Notes under the pieces: model-generated
What the model saw: only the letters and a program-made list of their open reading frames with translations
Told to the model about the DNA's origin: nothing
Database searches by the model: none
Part shown: positions 55,331 to 63,958 of the stretch, piece after piece
Position numbering within the stretch: the first letter of the stretch is position 1
Layout of the letters: every line of letters begins with the position of its first letter
Made by a program: the position numbers and the translations under genes
Assembly (NCBI GenBank): GCA_900696525.1
Contig: CAADGL010000017.1
Location: 104,326 to 168,325, forward strand
Length of the DNA stretch: 64,000 nt
Direction: 5' to 3'
Origin: an uncultured Planctomycetota bacterium
Lineage (GTDB): Bacteria > Planctomycetota > Phycisphaerae > UBA1845 > Fen-1342

Positions 55331-56200
55331 ATGAGCGAGATACACCCGAAGGCATACGTCGATCCCGCGGCCGAGCTCGGCCGCAACGTGCGCATCGGCC
55401 CGTTCTGTCACGTCGGCCCGGGCGTGCGGCTGGGAGACGGCTGCGAGCTGATCTCGCACGTCACGCTGCTCGGGCCGTCGGTCTTCGGGGCCGGGAACGT
55501 CATCTACCCCCACGCCACGCTCGGCGCCGCCCCCCAGGACCTGAAGTACAAGGGCGGCCCGACGCAGCTCCTCGTCGGCGAAGGCAACGTCTTCCGAGAG
55601 AACGTCACCGTCCACCGCGGCACCGAAGTCGACCGCCGCAGCAACGGCGTCACCCGCATCGGCGACCGGAACCTGCTCATGGTCGGCGTGCACGTCGCGC
55701 ATGACTGCGACATCGGCGACCACGTCGTGCTCGCCAACCAGGTCCAGATCGCCGGCCACGTCCGCATCGAGGATTGCGTCAACGTCGGCGGCGTCGCCGC
55801 CATGCACCATTTCGTGACCGTCGGGCGCAACGCCTTCGTCGGCGGCATGACGCGCGTCAGCCACGACGTGCCTCCCTACATGAAGGTCGTCGGCTACGAG
55901 CAGGAGGTCCGGGGCGTGAACGCCGAAGGCCTGCGCCGCTGGCACATCGGCGAAGACTCGATCGTCGCGCTCAAGCGGGCGGCCCGGCTGCTGTATGCGC
56001 GGCGCGGCGGGCGCTCGCCCGGGCGCACGCTGGAGGCGCTGCGCGAGATCGAGAGCAACGGGCTGATCCACGACGAGCACGTCCGCTACCTGACGTCGTT
56101 TCTGAAACGGAAACTGGAAGTCGGCGTCTTCGGGCGCGTGCGCGAGCACGACCGCAGCGACTGCGACGCCGACCGGGCGGGCTTCTATGAGCGCGCCTGA
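55331..56200 (+). CDS. lpxA: Acyl-ACP-UDP-N-acetylglucosamine O-acyltransferase
   Basis: 289 residues with left-handed beta-helix hexapeptides (GRNVRIGPFCHVGPGVRLGD), the loop GAAPQDLKYKGGPTQLLVGE, catalytic His in HVAHDCDIGDHVVLAN and the GGVAAMHHFVTVGRNAFVGG turn, followed by a helical C-terminal domain. It starts lipid A synthesis. The helical domain is extended by about 20 charged residues at the end compared with E. coli. The end overlaps the next gene by 14 bases. Confidence 0.95.
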   Translation: MSEIHPKAYVDPAAELGRNVRIGPFCHVGPGVRLGDGCELISHVTLLGPSVFGAGNVIYPHATLGAAPQDLKYKGGPTQLLVGEGNVFRENVTVHRGTEVDRRSNGVTRIGDRNLLMVGVHVAHDCDIGDHVVLANQVQIAGHVRIEDCVNVGGVAAMHHFVTVGRNAFVGGMTRVSHDVPPYMKVVGYEQEVRGVNAEGLRRWHIGEDSIVALKRAARLLYARRGGRSPGRTLEALREIESNGLIHDEHVRYLTSFLKRKLEVGVFGRVREHDRSDCDADRAGFYERA

Positions 56201-57230
56201 CGGCGAGGCCGTGCCGGTCGCCGTCGTTGGCGCGGGGCACATGGGCCGCCACCACGTGCGCATCTACTCGCGCATGCCCGGTGTGCGTCTGACCGCGGTC
56301 ATCGACCGCGACCTCGAGCGCGCCCGCGCCCTGTGCACCTCGCTCGACGGCGTCACCTGCGCCGCGACGATCGACGACTACCTGCGCGGCGCCGGGCAGG
56401 GGCCGCCGCCGGTCGCCGCCGTCAGCATCGCCGTGCCCACCGTGCATCACCTGGCCGTCGCGCGGCCGCTGATCGAGCGCGGCGTCGGGGTGCTGATCGA
56501 GAAACCCCTGGCGCCGAACCTGGTGGAGGCGGAGCAGATCGCGGCGCTGGCTCGACGGCACGGAGCCATCGTGCAGGTCGGGCACACGGAGCGCTTCAAC
56601 CCGGCCGTGCGGGCCGTGCAGCGGCTCGACGTGCAGCCCAAGTTCGTCGAGACGCACCGCATCAGCCCGTTCACCTTCCGCTCGGCCGACGTCGGCGTCG
56701 TGCTCGACATGATGATCCACGACATCGACATCCTGCTGCACCTGGTGCGCGACGACGTCGAGCGCGTCGACGCCGCCGGCGTCGCCGTCCTCGGCCCGCA
56801 CGAGGACATCGCCAGCGCGCGGATCACCTTCCGCGGCGGGGCGGTCGCCAACCTCACGGCCAGCCGGCTGGCGCTGAAGACCGAGCGCAAGCTGCGCGTC
56901 TTCGCGCCGACGGCGTACATCTCGCTCGACTACCAGAAGAAGGTCGGCATCGCCATCACGCGCGACAAGAACCTCGACATCCTCAAGCTGGCGCGCGAGC
57001 GCCACGTCGAGGACCTCGCCCAGCTCGCCGGAACCGACTTCGGCAAGCTCGTCAAGGTCGAGCCGCTCCAGATCGACGATCGCGACGCCCTCGAGACCGA
57101 GCTGGAGGCCTTCGTCGATTGCGTCCGCACCCGCCGCCCGCCGCCCGTCAGTGTCGATGACGGCGTCGCGGCCATCCGCCTGGCCGAGGATATCGTCCGG
57201 GCGCTCAAGTCCCGCGGCTGGGACGTGTGA
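56187..57230 (+). CDS. Gfo/Idh/MocA-family oxidoreductase
   Basis: 347 residues. The N-terminal Rossmann fold has VAVVGAGHMGRHHVRIYSRM and a TAVIDRD acidic turn; the EKPLAPNLVEAEQIAALARR motif with its conserved Lys and the VLDMMIHDIDILLHLV segment (catalytic Asp/His) follow. It should use NAD(P) on a sugar or sugar-nucleotide. Placement right after lpxA suggests a role in the sugar of lipid A or LPS; GnnA, which oxidises UDP-GlcNAc for amide-linked lipid A, belongs to this family, but the partner aminotransferase GnnB is not here. That is a hypothesis. Confidence 0.88.
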   Translation: MSAPDGEAVPVAVVGAGHMGRHHVRIYSRMPGVRLTAVIDRDLERARALCTSLDGVTCAATIDDYLRGAGQGPPPVAAVSIAVPTVHHLAVARPLIERGVGVLIEKPLAPNLVEAEQIAALARRHGAIVQVGHTERFNPAVRAVQRLDVQPKFVETHRISPFTFRSADVGVVLDMMIHDIDILLHLVRDDVERVDAAGVAVLGPHEDIASARITFRGGAVANLTASRLALKTERKLRVFAPTAYISLDYQKKVGIAITRDKNLDILKLARERHVEDLAQLAGTDFGKLVKVEPLQIDDRDALETELEAFVDCVRTRRPPPVSVDDGVAAIRLAEDIVRALKSRGWDV

Positions 57231-57360
57231 GCGCCGTCCGCGGGGCCCCGCCCGCCATCCCGGATTGTTCCGCCGTCGTGCTGAGCGCGGCCAGGCGCCA
57301 TCGGGCTGACTGCCGTCCGGCGGCTGACTCGCGCGAAGAAGCCTCGGCTGCGGCCGCGCC

Positions 57361-60300
57361 TCACGCTGACGCGCGCGATGCGCCCGCGATCGCCGCCACG
57401 TCGGCCCGCTCGGGCGCCTGTGCCGTCGTTGCCCGCTGCTGAGCCGTCCCTGTGACGCCGGAGCGATCGTCACCTGGTTCGAGCGGCGCGCGGTGGCAGA
57501 GATAGCGTCCCAGCGAGCGAATCGCCTGGTCGCACGTGCGAAAGACCGGAACTCCGGCGGTACGCACGGCGCGCGCCAGCGCGTCGTAGGGCGGCCCGCA
57601 GTCCACAACGAGAATGAGCGGCTTGGCGATCGCCGCGAACAGCCGCGGGATTCGCGCCGCCAGTGATTCCGGCGACTCGATCTCCGCCGCGGTCGTCAGC
57701 AACTGCCCGGCCAGCGGGACGATCGACACCACCAGCGCATCGACCTCCTCCGCCTCGGCCAGCACGCGCACCGCCGCCTCGTACGCGGCCTCGTTCGACA
57801 TGGGGGTCAGGTCGAGGGGGTTCTGCGCGTTGACGAGGTGCTCGACACGCTGCCGCTGGAGCACGTCGCGCAGCCGCGCCTGCGTCTCCGCCGACAGCGC
57901 GGCCATGCTGAGCTCGTAGCGCGCTCCGCGGATGGTGTCGGCCATGCCGACGGTCTCGAAGCCGGCATTGCTGATGGCGGCGATGCGGCGGCCGCGCACG
58001 GGCTTGGCGTGCAGCGCCACGCCCAGCTCCATGATCTGCTCGAATTCCTTGAACGTGTCGACCACCAGCGCGCCGGCCTGCGACGCCGCCGACTGGCACA
58101 CGTCATAGTCGCCCGCGACCGCGGCGGTGTGGCCAGCGGCGGCCGAGCGGCCGCTTTCGGTGCGGCCCGCCTTGTAGAACACGATCAGCTTGCCGGCGGC
58201 CCGCGCCGCGCGCACCGTCCGGAGGAACGCCGCTCCATCGAGGTCGTTGAACCCCTCGGTGTAGACGCCGATCACGTCGATGTCGCCGCGACGGGACACG
58301 GCGCCAAGCGCGTCGGCGATCGTGAGGTCGAGCTGGTTGCCGACGGAGATGGCCATCGCCGGGTCGAGCGTCTCGAGGTTGCTGAGCCGGGTGATGATGA
58401 ACGCGCCGCTCTGGGAGATCAGCGCGGCGCGGCGGGCCGGGGCCTCGAGCCGCAGGTCGAGCTTCTCCGGCGGAATGAAGAAGGTGTTGAAGCGTCCCGG
58501 GCGCGACAGCACGCCCAGCGAGTTCGGCCCGAGGTACACTGGTCCGCCGCCGGGCCGCCGGCGCCCCTTGGCGATGGTCTGCTGCACCTGCTCGCGCAAG
58601 GCGTCCGTGCCGTGCGTCTCACCGACGCCGCCGGAGATCAGGATCACCGATTGCACGTCGCTGCGGTTGATGTCCTCGATGATGGCCGGCAACTGCGCCG
58701 CCGGCGCCGCGACCACGAGCAGGTCGAGCGGCCGGGGCAGCGAGGCGATGTTCACAGCGGCGCGGGCGCCATCTACCGGCTGCCCGTCGTTCTTGATGAC
58801 GTACAGGTGCTCAGCCGGGAACCCGCAGCGCTGCACGTTGTTCAGGATGATGCGCCCGACGTTCATCGTCGTGCTCGACGCGCCCAGCACGGCGATCGAC
58901 CGCGGCGTCAGCAGCCGCTCGACGCGCTCCAGCGGCCGCGGCAGGGGGGCCTCGACGCACACGCCGAGCCGCGCCCGGCCGTCGAGCGGCACCAGCCGCT
59001 GCCGCCGGAAGGCGAACGGGTTCACCTCCAGCTCGACCAGGCTCGGGAAGCCGGGGCCGCGCGGCACGCAGAACGTCCGCGCAATCGCCAGGAACGCCCG
59101 GAAGCAGCGCAGCAGCTCGCCGTCGCTGACGACGCGCCGATGCCCGCGCACCCGGCCGCTCAGAACCTCGTACGCGGCCGTCTGGCGGAACAGCTCCAGG
59201 AATTCCTCCGCGTCAACGTCGGCGGCCACGGCCTTGGCCACCGCCACCCCCGGGCGCATGCGGGCCGCGAGGTACTCGGTGTCGACGCCGCCCAGGCCGG
59301 CGGCGATGACCGGACCGAACTCGCGCGTGGCGCGAATTCCCACGAACAGCTCGTGACCGAAACCCGGCTCGTCCGGCTCGACGTACTCGACGATCAGCAC
59401 GCCGGCGACCTCGCCGCGCGGCGTTTGGGCCTCGACGAGCCGGTGCAGCTCGCGCTCCACGACCTCCAGCGCCTTCGGCACAAAGAGCACCGCCGCCGCG
59501 TCGCTCTTGTGAACGATGTCGGGCGACACGATCTTCAGCACGACGCGCTCGCCGGGAAACAGCGACAGCGTCCGGGCATCGATCGCGCCGCCGCGCGGCA
59601 CGAAGACGTAGCGCGGCGGCAGGATCGCGCCTACGAGCTCGAGCAGGGTGTAGACCTCGTGCTCGTACAACTGCTCGCGGCCGGTGTCGTGGACGTGTTG
59701 CAGCGCCGCGGCCAGCGCCCGCGATTCGGCCGCGCTCAGCGCGTCGTCGTCGGGCGCCGCCGCGCCGGCGGGCGCTGCGGGAATCGTGCCGGCCTCCAGT
59801 TGCTCGACGGTGAGCTGCTCGACCCAGCGCCGGGCGGCCGCGGGTGGCGCCCCGCGCGCCAGCCCCTCGCGGTATGCGGCGCACGCCGCCCGCCCCAGCC
59901 GGAAGGCCCTCCGGTTCACGTCGGCGAGTTGCGGGCCCTTGGCGGCGAACATGCGTCCGACCGCGTCCTCGATCAGTTCTGGCGCCAGCGGCACAAACCA
60001 CGACGCCGCCCCCAGCAGCACCATGTTCGCGGCGCGCACCGTGCCCGCGAGCTGCGCGAGGTGCTCGGCGTCCAGCAGCACGTGCTGCGGCAGGCCGGCA
60101 ATCCGGTCGAGCACCTGTTCGAGCGGCGGATAGTTGCTCATGTTCACGACCGGGCGCGTGTTGGCGATCACCACGCCCTCGACGCCCAGGTACTGCACGT
60201 AGCGCAGCGCCTCCAGCGGCTCGACGGCGAGCACCACGTCCGCCCGCCCCAGCGGGATCAGGTCGCTCGCCGGCGCGCGGTCCGAAAGCCGCAAGTGCGA

Positions 60301-60447
60301 CTGCACTTCGCCGCCGCGCTGCGACATCCCGTGCACTTCGGCCTGCTTGACCTGGAGGCCGAGGGTCATGGCGGCGTCGGACAGGGCGCGGGCGATCGAG
60401 AGGATTCCCTGTCCGCCCACGCCCGCCAGAACGAGGTTGGTTTCCAT
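57361..60447 (-). CDS. IorB fused to ADP-forming acyl-CoA synthetase
   Basis: 1028 residues. Residues 1-195 are the gamma-type subunit of indolepyruvate:ferredoxin oxidoreductase (METNLVLAGVGGQGILSIAR, AEVHGMSQRGGEVQSHLRLS). After a linker, residues about 235-500 form an ATP-grasp domain like the synthetase beta subunit (YVFVPRGGAIDARTL, KIVSPDIVHKSDAAAVLFVP, VELEVNPFAF). Residues about 510-985 are the alpha part: CoA-binding SIAVLGASSTTMNVGRIILN, SQSGAFIITRLSN, GNQLDLTIADAL and phosphohistidine His773 in GHTAAVAGDY. The combination converts acyl-CoA + ADP + Pi to acid, ATP and CoA. The order beta-alpha is the reverse of many ACDs. Start at 60447, GAGG 7 bases upstream, 26 bases after iorA. 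Confidence 0.9.
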   Translation of the reverse strand: METNLVLAGVGGQGILSIARALSDAAMTLGLQVKQAEVHGMSQRGGEVQSHLRLSDRAPASDLIPLGRADVVLAVEPLEALRYVQYLGVEGVVIANTRPVVNMSNYPPLEQVLDRIAGLPQHVLLDAEHLAQLAGTVRAANMVLLGAASWFVPLAPELIEDAVGRMFAAKGPQLADVNRRAFRLGRAACAAYREGLARGAPPAAARRWVEQLTVEQLEAGTIPAAPAGAAAPDDDALSAAESRALAAALQHVHDTGREQLYEHEVYTLLELVGAILPPRYVFVPRGGAIDARTLSLFPGERVVLKIVSPDIVHKSDAAAVLFVPKALEVVERELHRLVEAQTPRGEVAGVLIVEYVEPDEPGFGHELFVGIRATREFGPVIAAGLGGVDTEYLAARMRPGVAVAKAVAADVDAEEFLELFRQTAAYEVLSGRVRGHRRVVSDGELLRCFRAFLAIARTFCVPRGPGFPSLVELEVNPFAFRRQRLVPLDGRARLGVCVEAPLPRPLERVERLLTPRSIAVLGASSTTMNVGRIILNNVQRCGFPAEHLYVIKNDGQPVDGARAAVNIASLPRPLDLLVVAAPAAQLPAIIEDINRSDVQSVILISGGVGETHGTDALREQVQQTIAKGRRRPGGGPVYLGPNSLGVLSRPGRFNTFFIPPEKLDLRLEAPARRAALISQSGAFIITRLSNLETLDPAMAISVGNQLDLTIADALGAVSRRGDIDVIGVYTEGFNDLDGAAFLRTVRAARAAGKLIVFYKAGRTESGRSAAAGHTAAVAGDYDVCQSAASQAGALVVDTFKEFEQIMELGVALHAKPVRGRRIAAISNAGFETVGMADTIRGARYELSMAALSAETQARLRDVLQRQRVEHLVNAQNPLDLTPMSNEAAYEAAVRVLAEAEEVDALVVSIVPLAGQLLTTAAEIESPESLAARIPRLFAAIAKPLILVVDCGPPYDALARAVRTAGVPVFRTCDQAIRSLGRYLCHRAPLEPGDDRSGVTGTAQQRATTAQAPERADVAAIAGASRASA

Positions 60448-60473
60448 GATTTGGCCTCGCATTCGGCGCCGGG

Positions 60474-62087
60474 TCACGGCTGGCCCGTGGAGACGGCCGT
60501 CGGCCGCTGACGTCCGGGCTTGATCTGGATGCACGGCCGGCGGGCGACGATGACCGAGAGCCCGCGGTGGGCGATCTCGCGGCTGATCAGCTCGACGAAC
60601 CGGCCGTGGTGCTTGGGCAGCGGCTCGACCATGTGCAGGTGCTCGCCGCGGACCCCCAGCCCGCGCAGCAGCACCATCAGCTCGTCGCCGGTCGCCAGCG
60701 TCTCCTGACCGCCGGTCATGCCCACCGTCGCGTTGTCGAGAATCAGCACCGTCATGTCGGCGTCGGCGCGGGCCGCGCCGAGCAGCGGCGTCATGCCCGA
60801 GTGCGTGAAGGTCGAGTCGCCGATCGTGCACAGGACCGGAAACGCTCCGGCCTGCGCCGCCCCGTGCGCCATGGCGATCGACGACCCCATGTCCACGCAA
60901 CTGTGAACCGCCTCGAACGGCGGCAGGCAGCCCAGCGTGTAGCACCCGATGTCGCTGAACAGCAGCGCCCGCGGATACGCCCGCGTCGCGTCCAGCATCG
61001 CCCGGAACGTGTCCGAATGCGGACAGCCCTTGCACAGCGAGGGCGGCCGCGGCGGCAGATCGCCCAGCGCCGTCGTCACGCCCGCCGGCAGCCGCCCGAA
61101 CGCCGCCGACACAACGTCGGGCGAGAGCTCTCCGCATTCCGGCAAAAATCCGCTGAGCTTCCCATGGAGCGGCTTGCCGGCCAGTCCGAGCAGTCCGCCG
61201 AGGCGTGATTCGACCAGCGGATAGCCTTCCTCGATAACGACGATCTCGCTGCAATGCTCGACGAGCCGGCGAATCAGCGTGACGGGCGGCGGATAGCTCG
61301 TGATCTTCAGCACGGTGTCGGCGGCGGCGTCTCCCAAGGCCTCGCGCACGTAGTTGATCGCCAGCCCGCAGGCGATGATGCCGCGCTGGCCCCTCAGCGA
61401 CAGCTCATTGCCGTGCCACTCGTTCGAGAACCCGGCCAGCGCGCCCTGCATGCTCAGCAGGCGACGGAAGCGCCGGCGGGCGTTCAGGGGCACGAGCGTC
61501 CAGTCGCGCGGGTCCGGGAAGGGCCGCGGCGCGGAGGCCTGTCCATCCACGGGCTCGGCCATTCGCACGTTCGCCCGGCTGTGCGCCAGCCGCGTGACCA
61601 GGCGCACCATCACCGGCAGTCCGAAGCGCTCCGAAACGTCGAACGCCGCCCGCGTGAAGTCGTACGCCTCCTGCTGGTTCGACGGCTCCAGGGCCAGGAT
61701 CTTGCCGAAGTCGGCGTAGAAGCGGCTGTCCTGCTCGTTCTGCGACGAGTGCATCCCCGGGTCGTCCGCCACGGCCAGCACCAGCCCGCCGTTCACGCCC
61801 GTCAGCGCCGAGTTGATGAACGGGTCCGCCGCCACGTTCAGCCCCACGTGCTTCATGCACACGAGGGCCCGGCGGCCGGCATAGGACATGCCCAGGGCTT
61901 CTTCGTACGCGACCTTCTCGTTGGCCGACCACTGGGCCCAGACGGTCCCGCAGCCCCGTGTCCTTTCCTGGATGCACTCGAGAATCTCAGTCGCGGGCGT
62001 TCCGGGGTAGGAGAAGCCGCCCCTGATCCCCGCGTCGATCGCGGCCACCGCGACCGCTTCGTCGCCCAGCAACAGCTCCGTGCGCAT
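60474..62087 (-). CDS. iorA: Indolepyruvate (2-oxoacid):ferredoxin oxidoreductase alpha subunit
   Basis: 537 residues from ATG 62087 (GGAG 8 bases upstream). The N-terminal pyrimidine domain has MRTELLLGDEAVAVAAIDAG, GGFSYPGTPATEILECIQER and ANEKVAYEEALGMSYAGRRA; the pyrophosphate domain has LCKGCPHSDTFRAM, FSDIGCYTLGCLPP and the TPP motif GDSTFTHSGMTPLLGAARAD through DNATVGMTGGQ. This fits IorA, which with IorB turns aryl-pyruvates into aryl-acetyl-CoA and reduced ferredoxin. The protein stops just after ARRPCIQIKPGRQRP, so the usual C-terminal 2[4Fe-4S] domain is missing. It is probably co-transcribed with the fused iorB downstream. Confidence 0.9.
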   Translation of the reverse strand: MRTELLLGDEAVAVAAIDAGIRGGFSYPGTPATEILECIQERTRGCGTVWAQWSANEKVAYEEALGMSYAGRRALVCMKHVGLNVAADPFINSALTGVNGGLVLAVADDPGMHSSQNEQDSRFYADFGKILALEPSNQQEAYDFTRAAFDVSERFGLPVMVRLVTRLAHSRANVRMAEPVDGQASAPRPFPDPRDWTLVPLNARRRFRRLLSMQGALAGFSNEWHGNELSLRGQRGIIACGLAINYVREALGDAAADTVLKITSYPPPVTLIRRLVEHCSEIVVIEEGYPLVESRLGGLLGLAGKPLHGKLSGFLPECGELSPDVVSAAFGRLPAGVTTALGDLPPRPPSLCKGCPHSDTFRAMLDATRAYPRALLFSDIGCYTLGCLPPFEAVHSCVDMGSSIAMAHGAAQAGAFPVLCTIGDSTFTHSGMTPLLGAARADADMTVLILDNATVGMTGGQETLATGDELMVLLRGLGVRGEHLHMVEPLPKHHGRFVELISREIAHRGLSVIVARRPCIQIKPGRQRPTAVSTGQP

Positions 62088-62504
62088 GGGTGTTTCTCCG
62101 CCGTGGAAGCCCGTGGCGTCCAATTCTGTGGCCTAGCACGCCCCGTGCCTTCGTCGCGGCGCAGCAGTGCCCGGCGTAGTCGCGCCAGGGCGGGCCGACA
62201 TGGGCCGGCGCCGGCGCGCCGCGTGTCTCCGCGCGCCGCCTGCGCAAAAACCCCCAGCGCCGACCAAATCGGACCACCCGAGCCCATATCCGAGCCCCAA
62301 GCGCAAGCGAGGGGGCCGTCCCTGAAGTGTGCGATGGACCAGCGCGCGGGTCATTCTTGAGGTGTGCGATCGGCCAGCGCAGGCCGAAGGCCCGCGCGTT
62401 AACGGGGGCTCGGTTTCCATGACGGGCTTCGGTTTCGGTGATCCCGGCGCTGGCGCTTGGGGCTCGGATCGGCGCGAGACGCCGCCGCTTCCGCGCGGGG
62501 CTCG
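62088..62504. other. Gap upstream of iorA holding a repeat element
   Basis: 417 bases between the start of iorA and the end of the superoxide dismutase gene. The middle is taken by the element at 62290-62467. The part near iorA (62088-62289) probably has its promoter but no clear hexamers are visible. Confidence 0.4.
62290..62467. repeat. 178-bp region with GAGCCCCAAGCGC inverted ends
   Basis: Ends CCGAGCCCCAAGCGCAAGCG and CGCTGGCGCTTGGGGCTCGG are inverted copies at 19 of 20 positions. Inside, TGAAGTGTGCGATGGACCAGC and TGAGGTGTGCGATCGGCCAGC form a direct repeat. No coding content. It could be a non-autonomous mobile element; single ends occur near 129 and inside proS. Confidence 0.55.
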
Positions 62505-63119
62505 TCAGCGCTTCGCCGCCGCGAAGTACTCGGCCACCTTGTCCCAGTTCACCACGTTCCACCAGGCCGCGATGTAGTCCGGCCGGCGGTTCTGGTAGTG
62601 CAGGTAGTACGCGTGCTCCCAGACGTCGAGCCCCAGGATCGGCTTGTGCCCCTCCATCAGCGGCGAGTCCTGGTTCGGCGTGCTCTGGATCGCCAGCTTG
62701 CCGCCGCCGTCGATCACCAGCCACGCCCAGCCGCTGCCGAAACGCGTGGTGGCGGCGGCGGCGAACTTCTCCTTGAAGCCGGCGAAGCCGCCGAAGCTGG
62801 CGTTGATGGCGCCGGCCAGCTCGCCGGCGGGCTCGCCGCCCTTGCCGGGGCCCATGACCTGCCAGAAGAGCGAGTGGTTGGCGTGGCCGCCGGCGTTGTT
62901 GATCAACGCCTGGCGGATGTTGTCGGGCACGCTGCTGATCTCACGCAGGAGCTTCTCGACCGGCTTGGCGGCCAGCTCGGCGTGTCCCTCCAGCGCCTTG
63001 TTGGCGTTGTTGATGTACGCCTGGTGGTGCTTCGTGTGGTGAATCTCCATGGTGCGCGCGTCGATGTGCGGCTCGAGCGCGTCGTACGCGTAGGGCAGTT
63101 TCGGAAGCTCGTAGGCCAT
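62505..63119 (-). CDS. sodA: Superoxide dismutase (Mn/Fe family)
   Basis: 204 residues, normal length. Metal ligands are His27 ([13 protein letters not shown]), His82 ([13 protein letters not shown]), Asp165 and His169 ([10 protein letters not shown]). [20 protein letters not shown] is the pattern seen in Mn-type and cambialistic enzymes, so manganese is more likely than iron; metal use is not certain from sequence. It removes superoxide in the cytoplasm. GGAGA lies 6 bases before the ATG. A TATACT box is present on the minus strand at 63283-63288, about 165 bases upstream, without a clear -35. An oxygen-defence enzyme next to an oxygen-sensitive ferredoxin-type oxidoreductase is noteworthy. 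Confidence 0.95.
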   Translation of the reverse strand: MAYELPKLPYAYDALEPHIDARTMEIHHTKHHQAYINNANKALEGHAELAAKPVEKLLREISSVPDNIRQALINNAGGHANHSLFWQVMGPGKGGEPAGELAGAINASFGGFAGFKEKFAAAATTRFGSGWAWLVIDGGGKLAIQSTPNQDSPLMEGHKPILGLDVWEHAYYLHYQNRRPDYIAAWWNVVNWDKVAEYFAAAKR

Positions 63120-63405
63120 GGGGGCTCTCCTTCAGTTAACGGACGACGATGGCCGATCCTGACAGGCTACCCGCCCGTCACGAGGCTCTCTCAGAATCCG
63201 GACGACGCCTGGCCGGCGCTGATCGCTGCTCGCCGACCCTCCAGCGACCCGTGTCACGTTCGCGCCCGTTCAACCCGGTAAGAGTATAGGAGACCGCGCC
63301 GCGCGGCGGAATGGCCCACCGCCGGGCTCCGATTGCCGCTCCATTTGTCCGCCGTCGGCGGGGGGGACGGTGGATGATGCCTCGAGGGCAGCCGATCGCC
63401 CGACC
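63120..63405. other. Upstream region of the superoxide dismutase gene
   Basis: No gene is supported. Poly-G patch GGGGGGGAC at about 63360-63368. The only promoter-like feature is the minus-strand TATACT noted for sod. Confidence 0.35.
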
Positions 63406-63457
63406 GAGTCGCTAGAGCCCGGGAAAGAGTCGCTAGAGCCCGGGAAAGAGTCGCTAG
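63406..63457. repeat. 21-bp tandem repeat, interrupted third copy
   Basis: GAGTCGCTAGAGCCCGGGAAA occurs at 63406-63426 and 63427-63447; a third copy starts at 63448 but breaks off after CTAG (63457). Its remaining half (AGCCCGGGAAA) resumes at 63586 after the inserted element. Confidence 0.9.
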
Positions 63458-63581
63458 TGTAGTGCCTCGCAGAGATGTGACGGTATCACGGATGGGTGGA
63501 GCGGGCATCTTGCCCGCTCGGGCGGGCTGGAAGCCCGCCCCACCCCGCATAGGGACAGGCAGTTATTTGCGAGGCACTACA
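63458..63581. mobile_element. 124-bp MITE-like insertion with terminal inverted repeats and CTAG duplication
   Basis: The ends are the perfect 14-bp inverted repeat TGTAGTGCCTCGCA/TGCGAGGCACTACA. CTAG flanks both sides (63454-63457 and 63582-63585) and the sequence on each side rebuilds the third 21-bp repeat unit, proving insertion. The interior holds two strong palindromes (GAGCGGGCATCTTGCCCGCTC and a GGGCGGGCT/AGCCCGCCC hairpin) framed by a GGGTGG/CCACCC stem, so it can fold as a three-way structure. No ORF. CTAG target sites suit IS5- or IS630-type transposases (IS630: TA duplication with CTAG preference). Confidence 0.85.
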
Positions 63582-63585
63582 CTAG

Positions 63586-63958
63586 AGCCCGGGAAATCTG
63601 TCGCGGTCTGGCGGGTAGATGTAGCCTTCCTCGCCACGTCGGACTGGGAATGCGAGAAGAGCAAGGGTGGCGAGGCTGGCGGAGGGCGCACCCACAGTTC
63701 GGTGTGAAAGCAGGCCGCGAAGAAGCCGGGGAAAAGGCGCCGAGTCCGAGACGGGAGGGCGGGTTCGTGGGGGCTGAGCGGCCAGGTCGGAGCCCAGGGG
63801 CAGCGACGATCAGAGCGGGAACAATGCGCCTTCGGGCCCGGATGCGACCTTCAGAAGCCCAACCCGGTACATACCGGGTTCTTCCAGGCTTCGGGCCGCA
63901 CTCGCCCCACGCGGGCAGGTTCGCTACAACCCAAGCGATCGGCAAAACTTACGTGAAA
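63586..63958. other. Intergenic region before tRNA-Gly
   Basis: No supported gene. A perfect 9-bp hairpin AACCCGGTA/TACCGGGTT with a 2-base loop is at 63861-63880, followed by CTTCC; it could be a weak terminator. The frames crossing the region are not convincing. Confidence 0.4.

Noticed and set aside
57838..60510. An 890-codon plus-strand frame opposite the IorB-synthetase gene
   Set aside because: It is a shadow of the GC-rich minus-strand gene; composition is Arg/His/Ala-rich with no domain, and the minus frame has full catalytic motifs.
60448..61254. An N-terminal extension of the fused IorB protein by about 270 residues
   Set aside because: This part overlaps iorA in another frame and is low-complexity; GAGG before ATG 60447 and the METNLVLAG start fit the IorB family.
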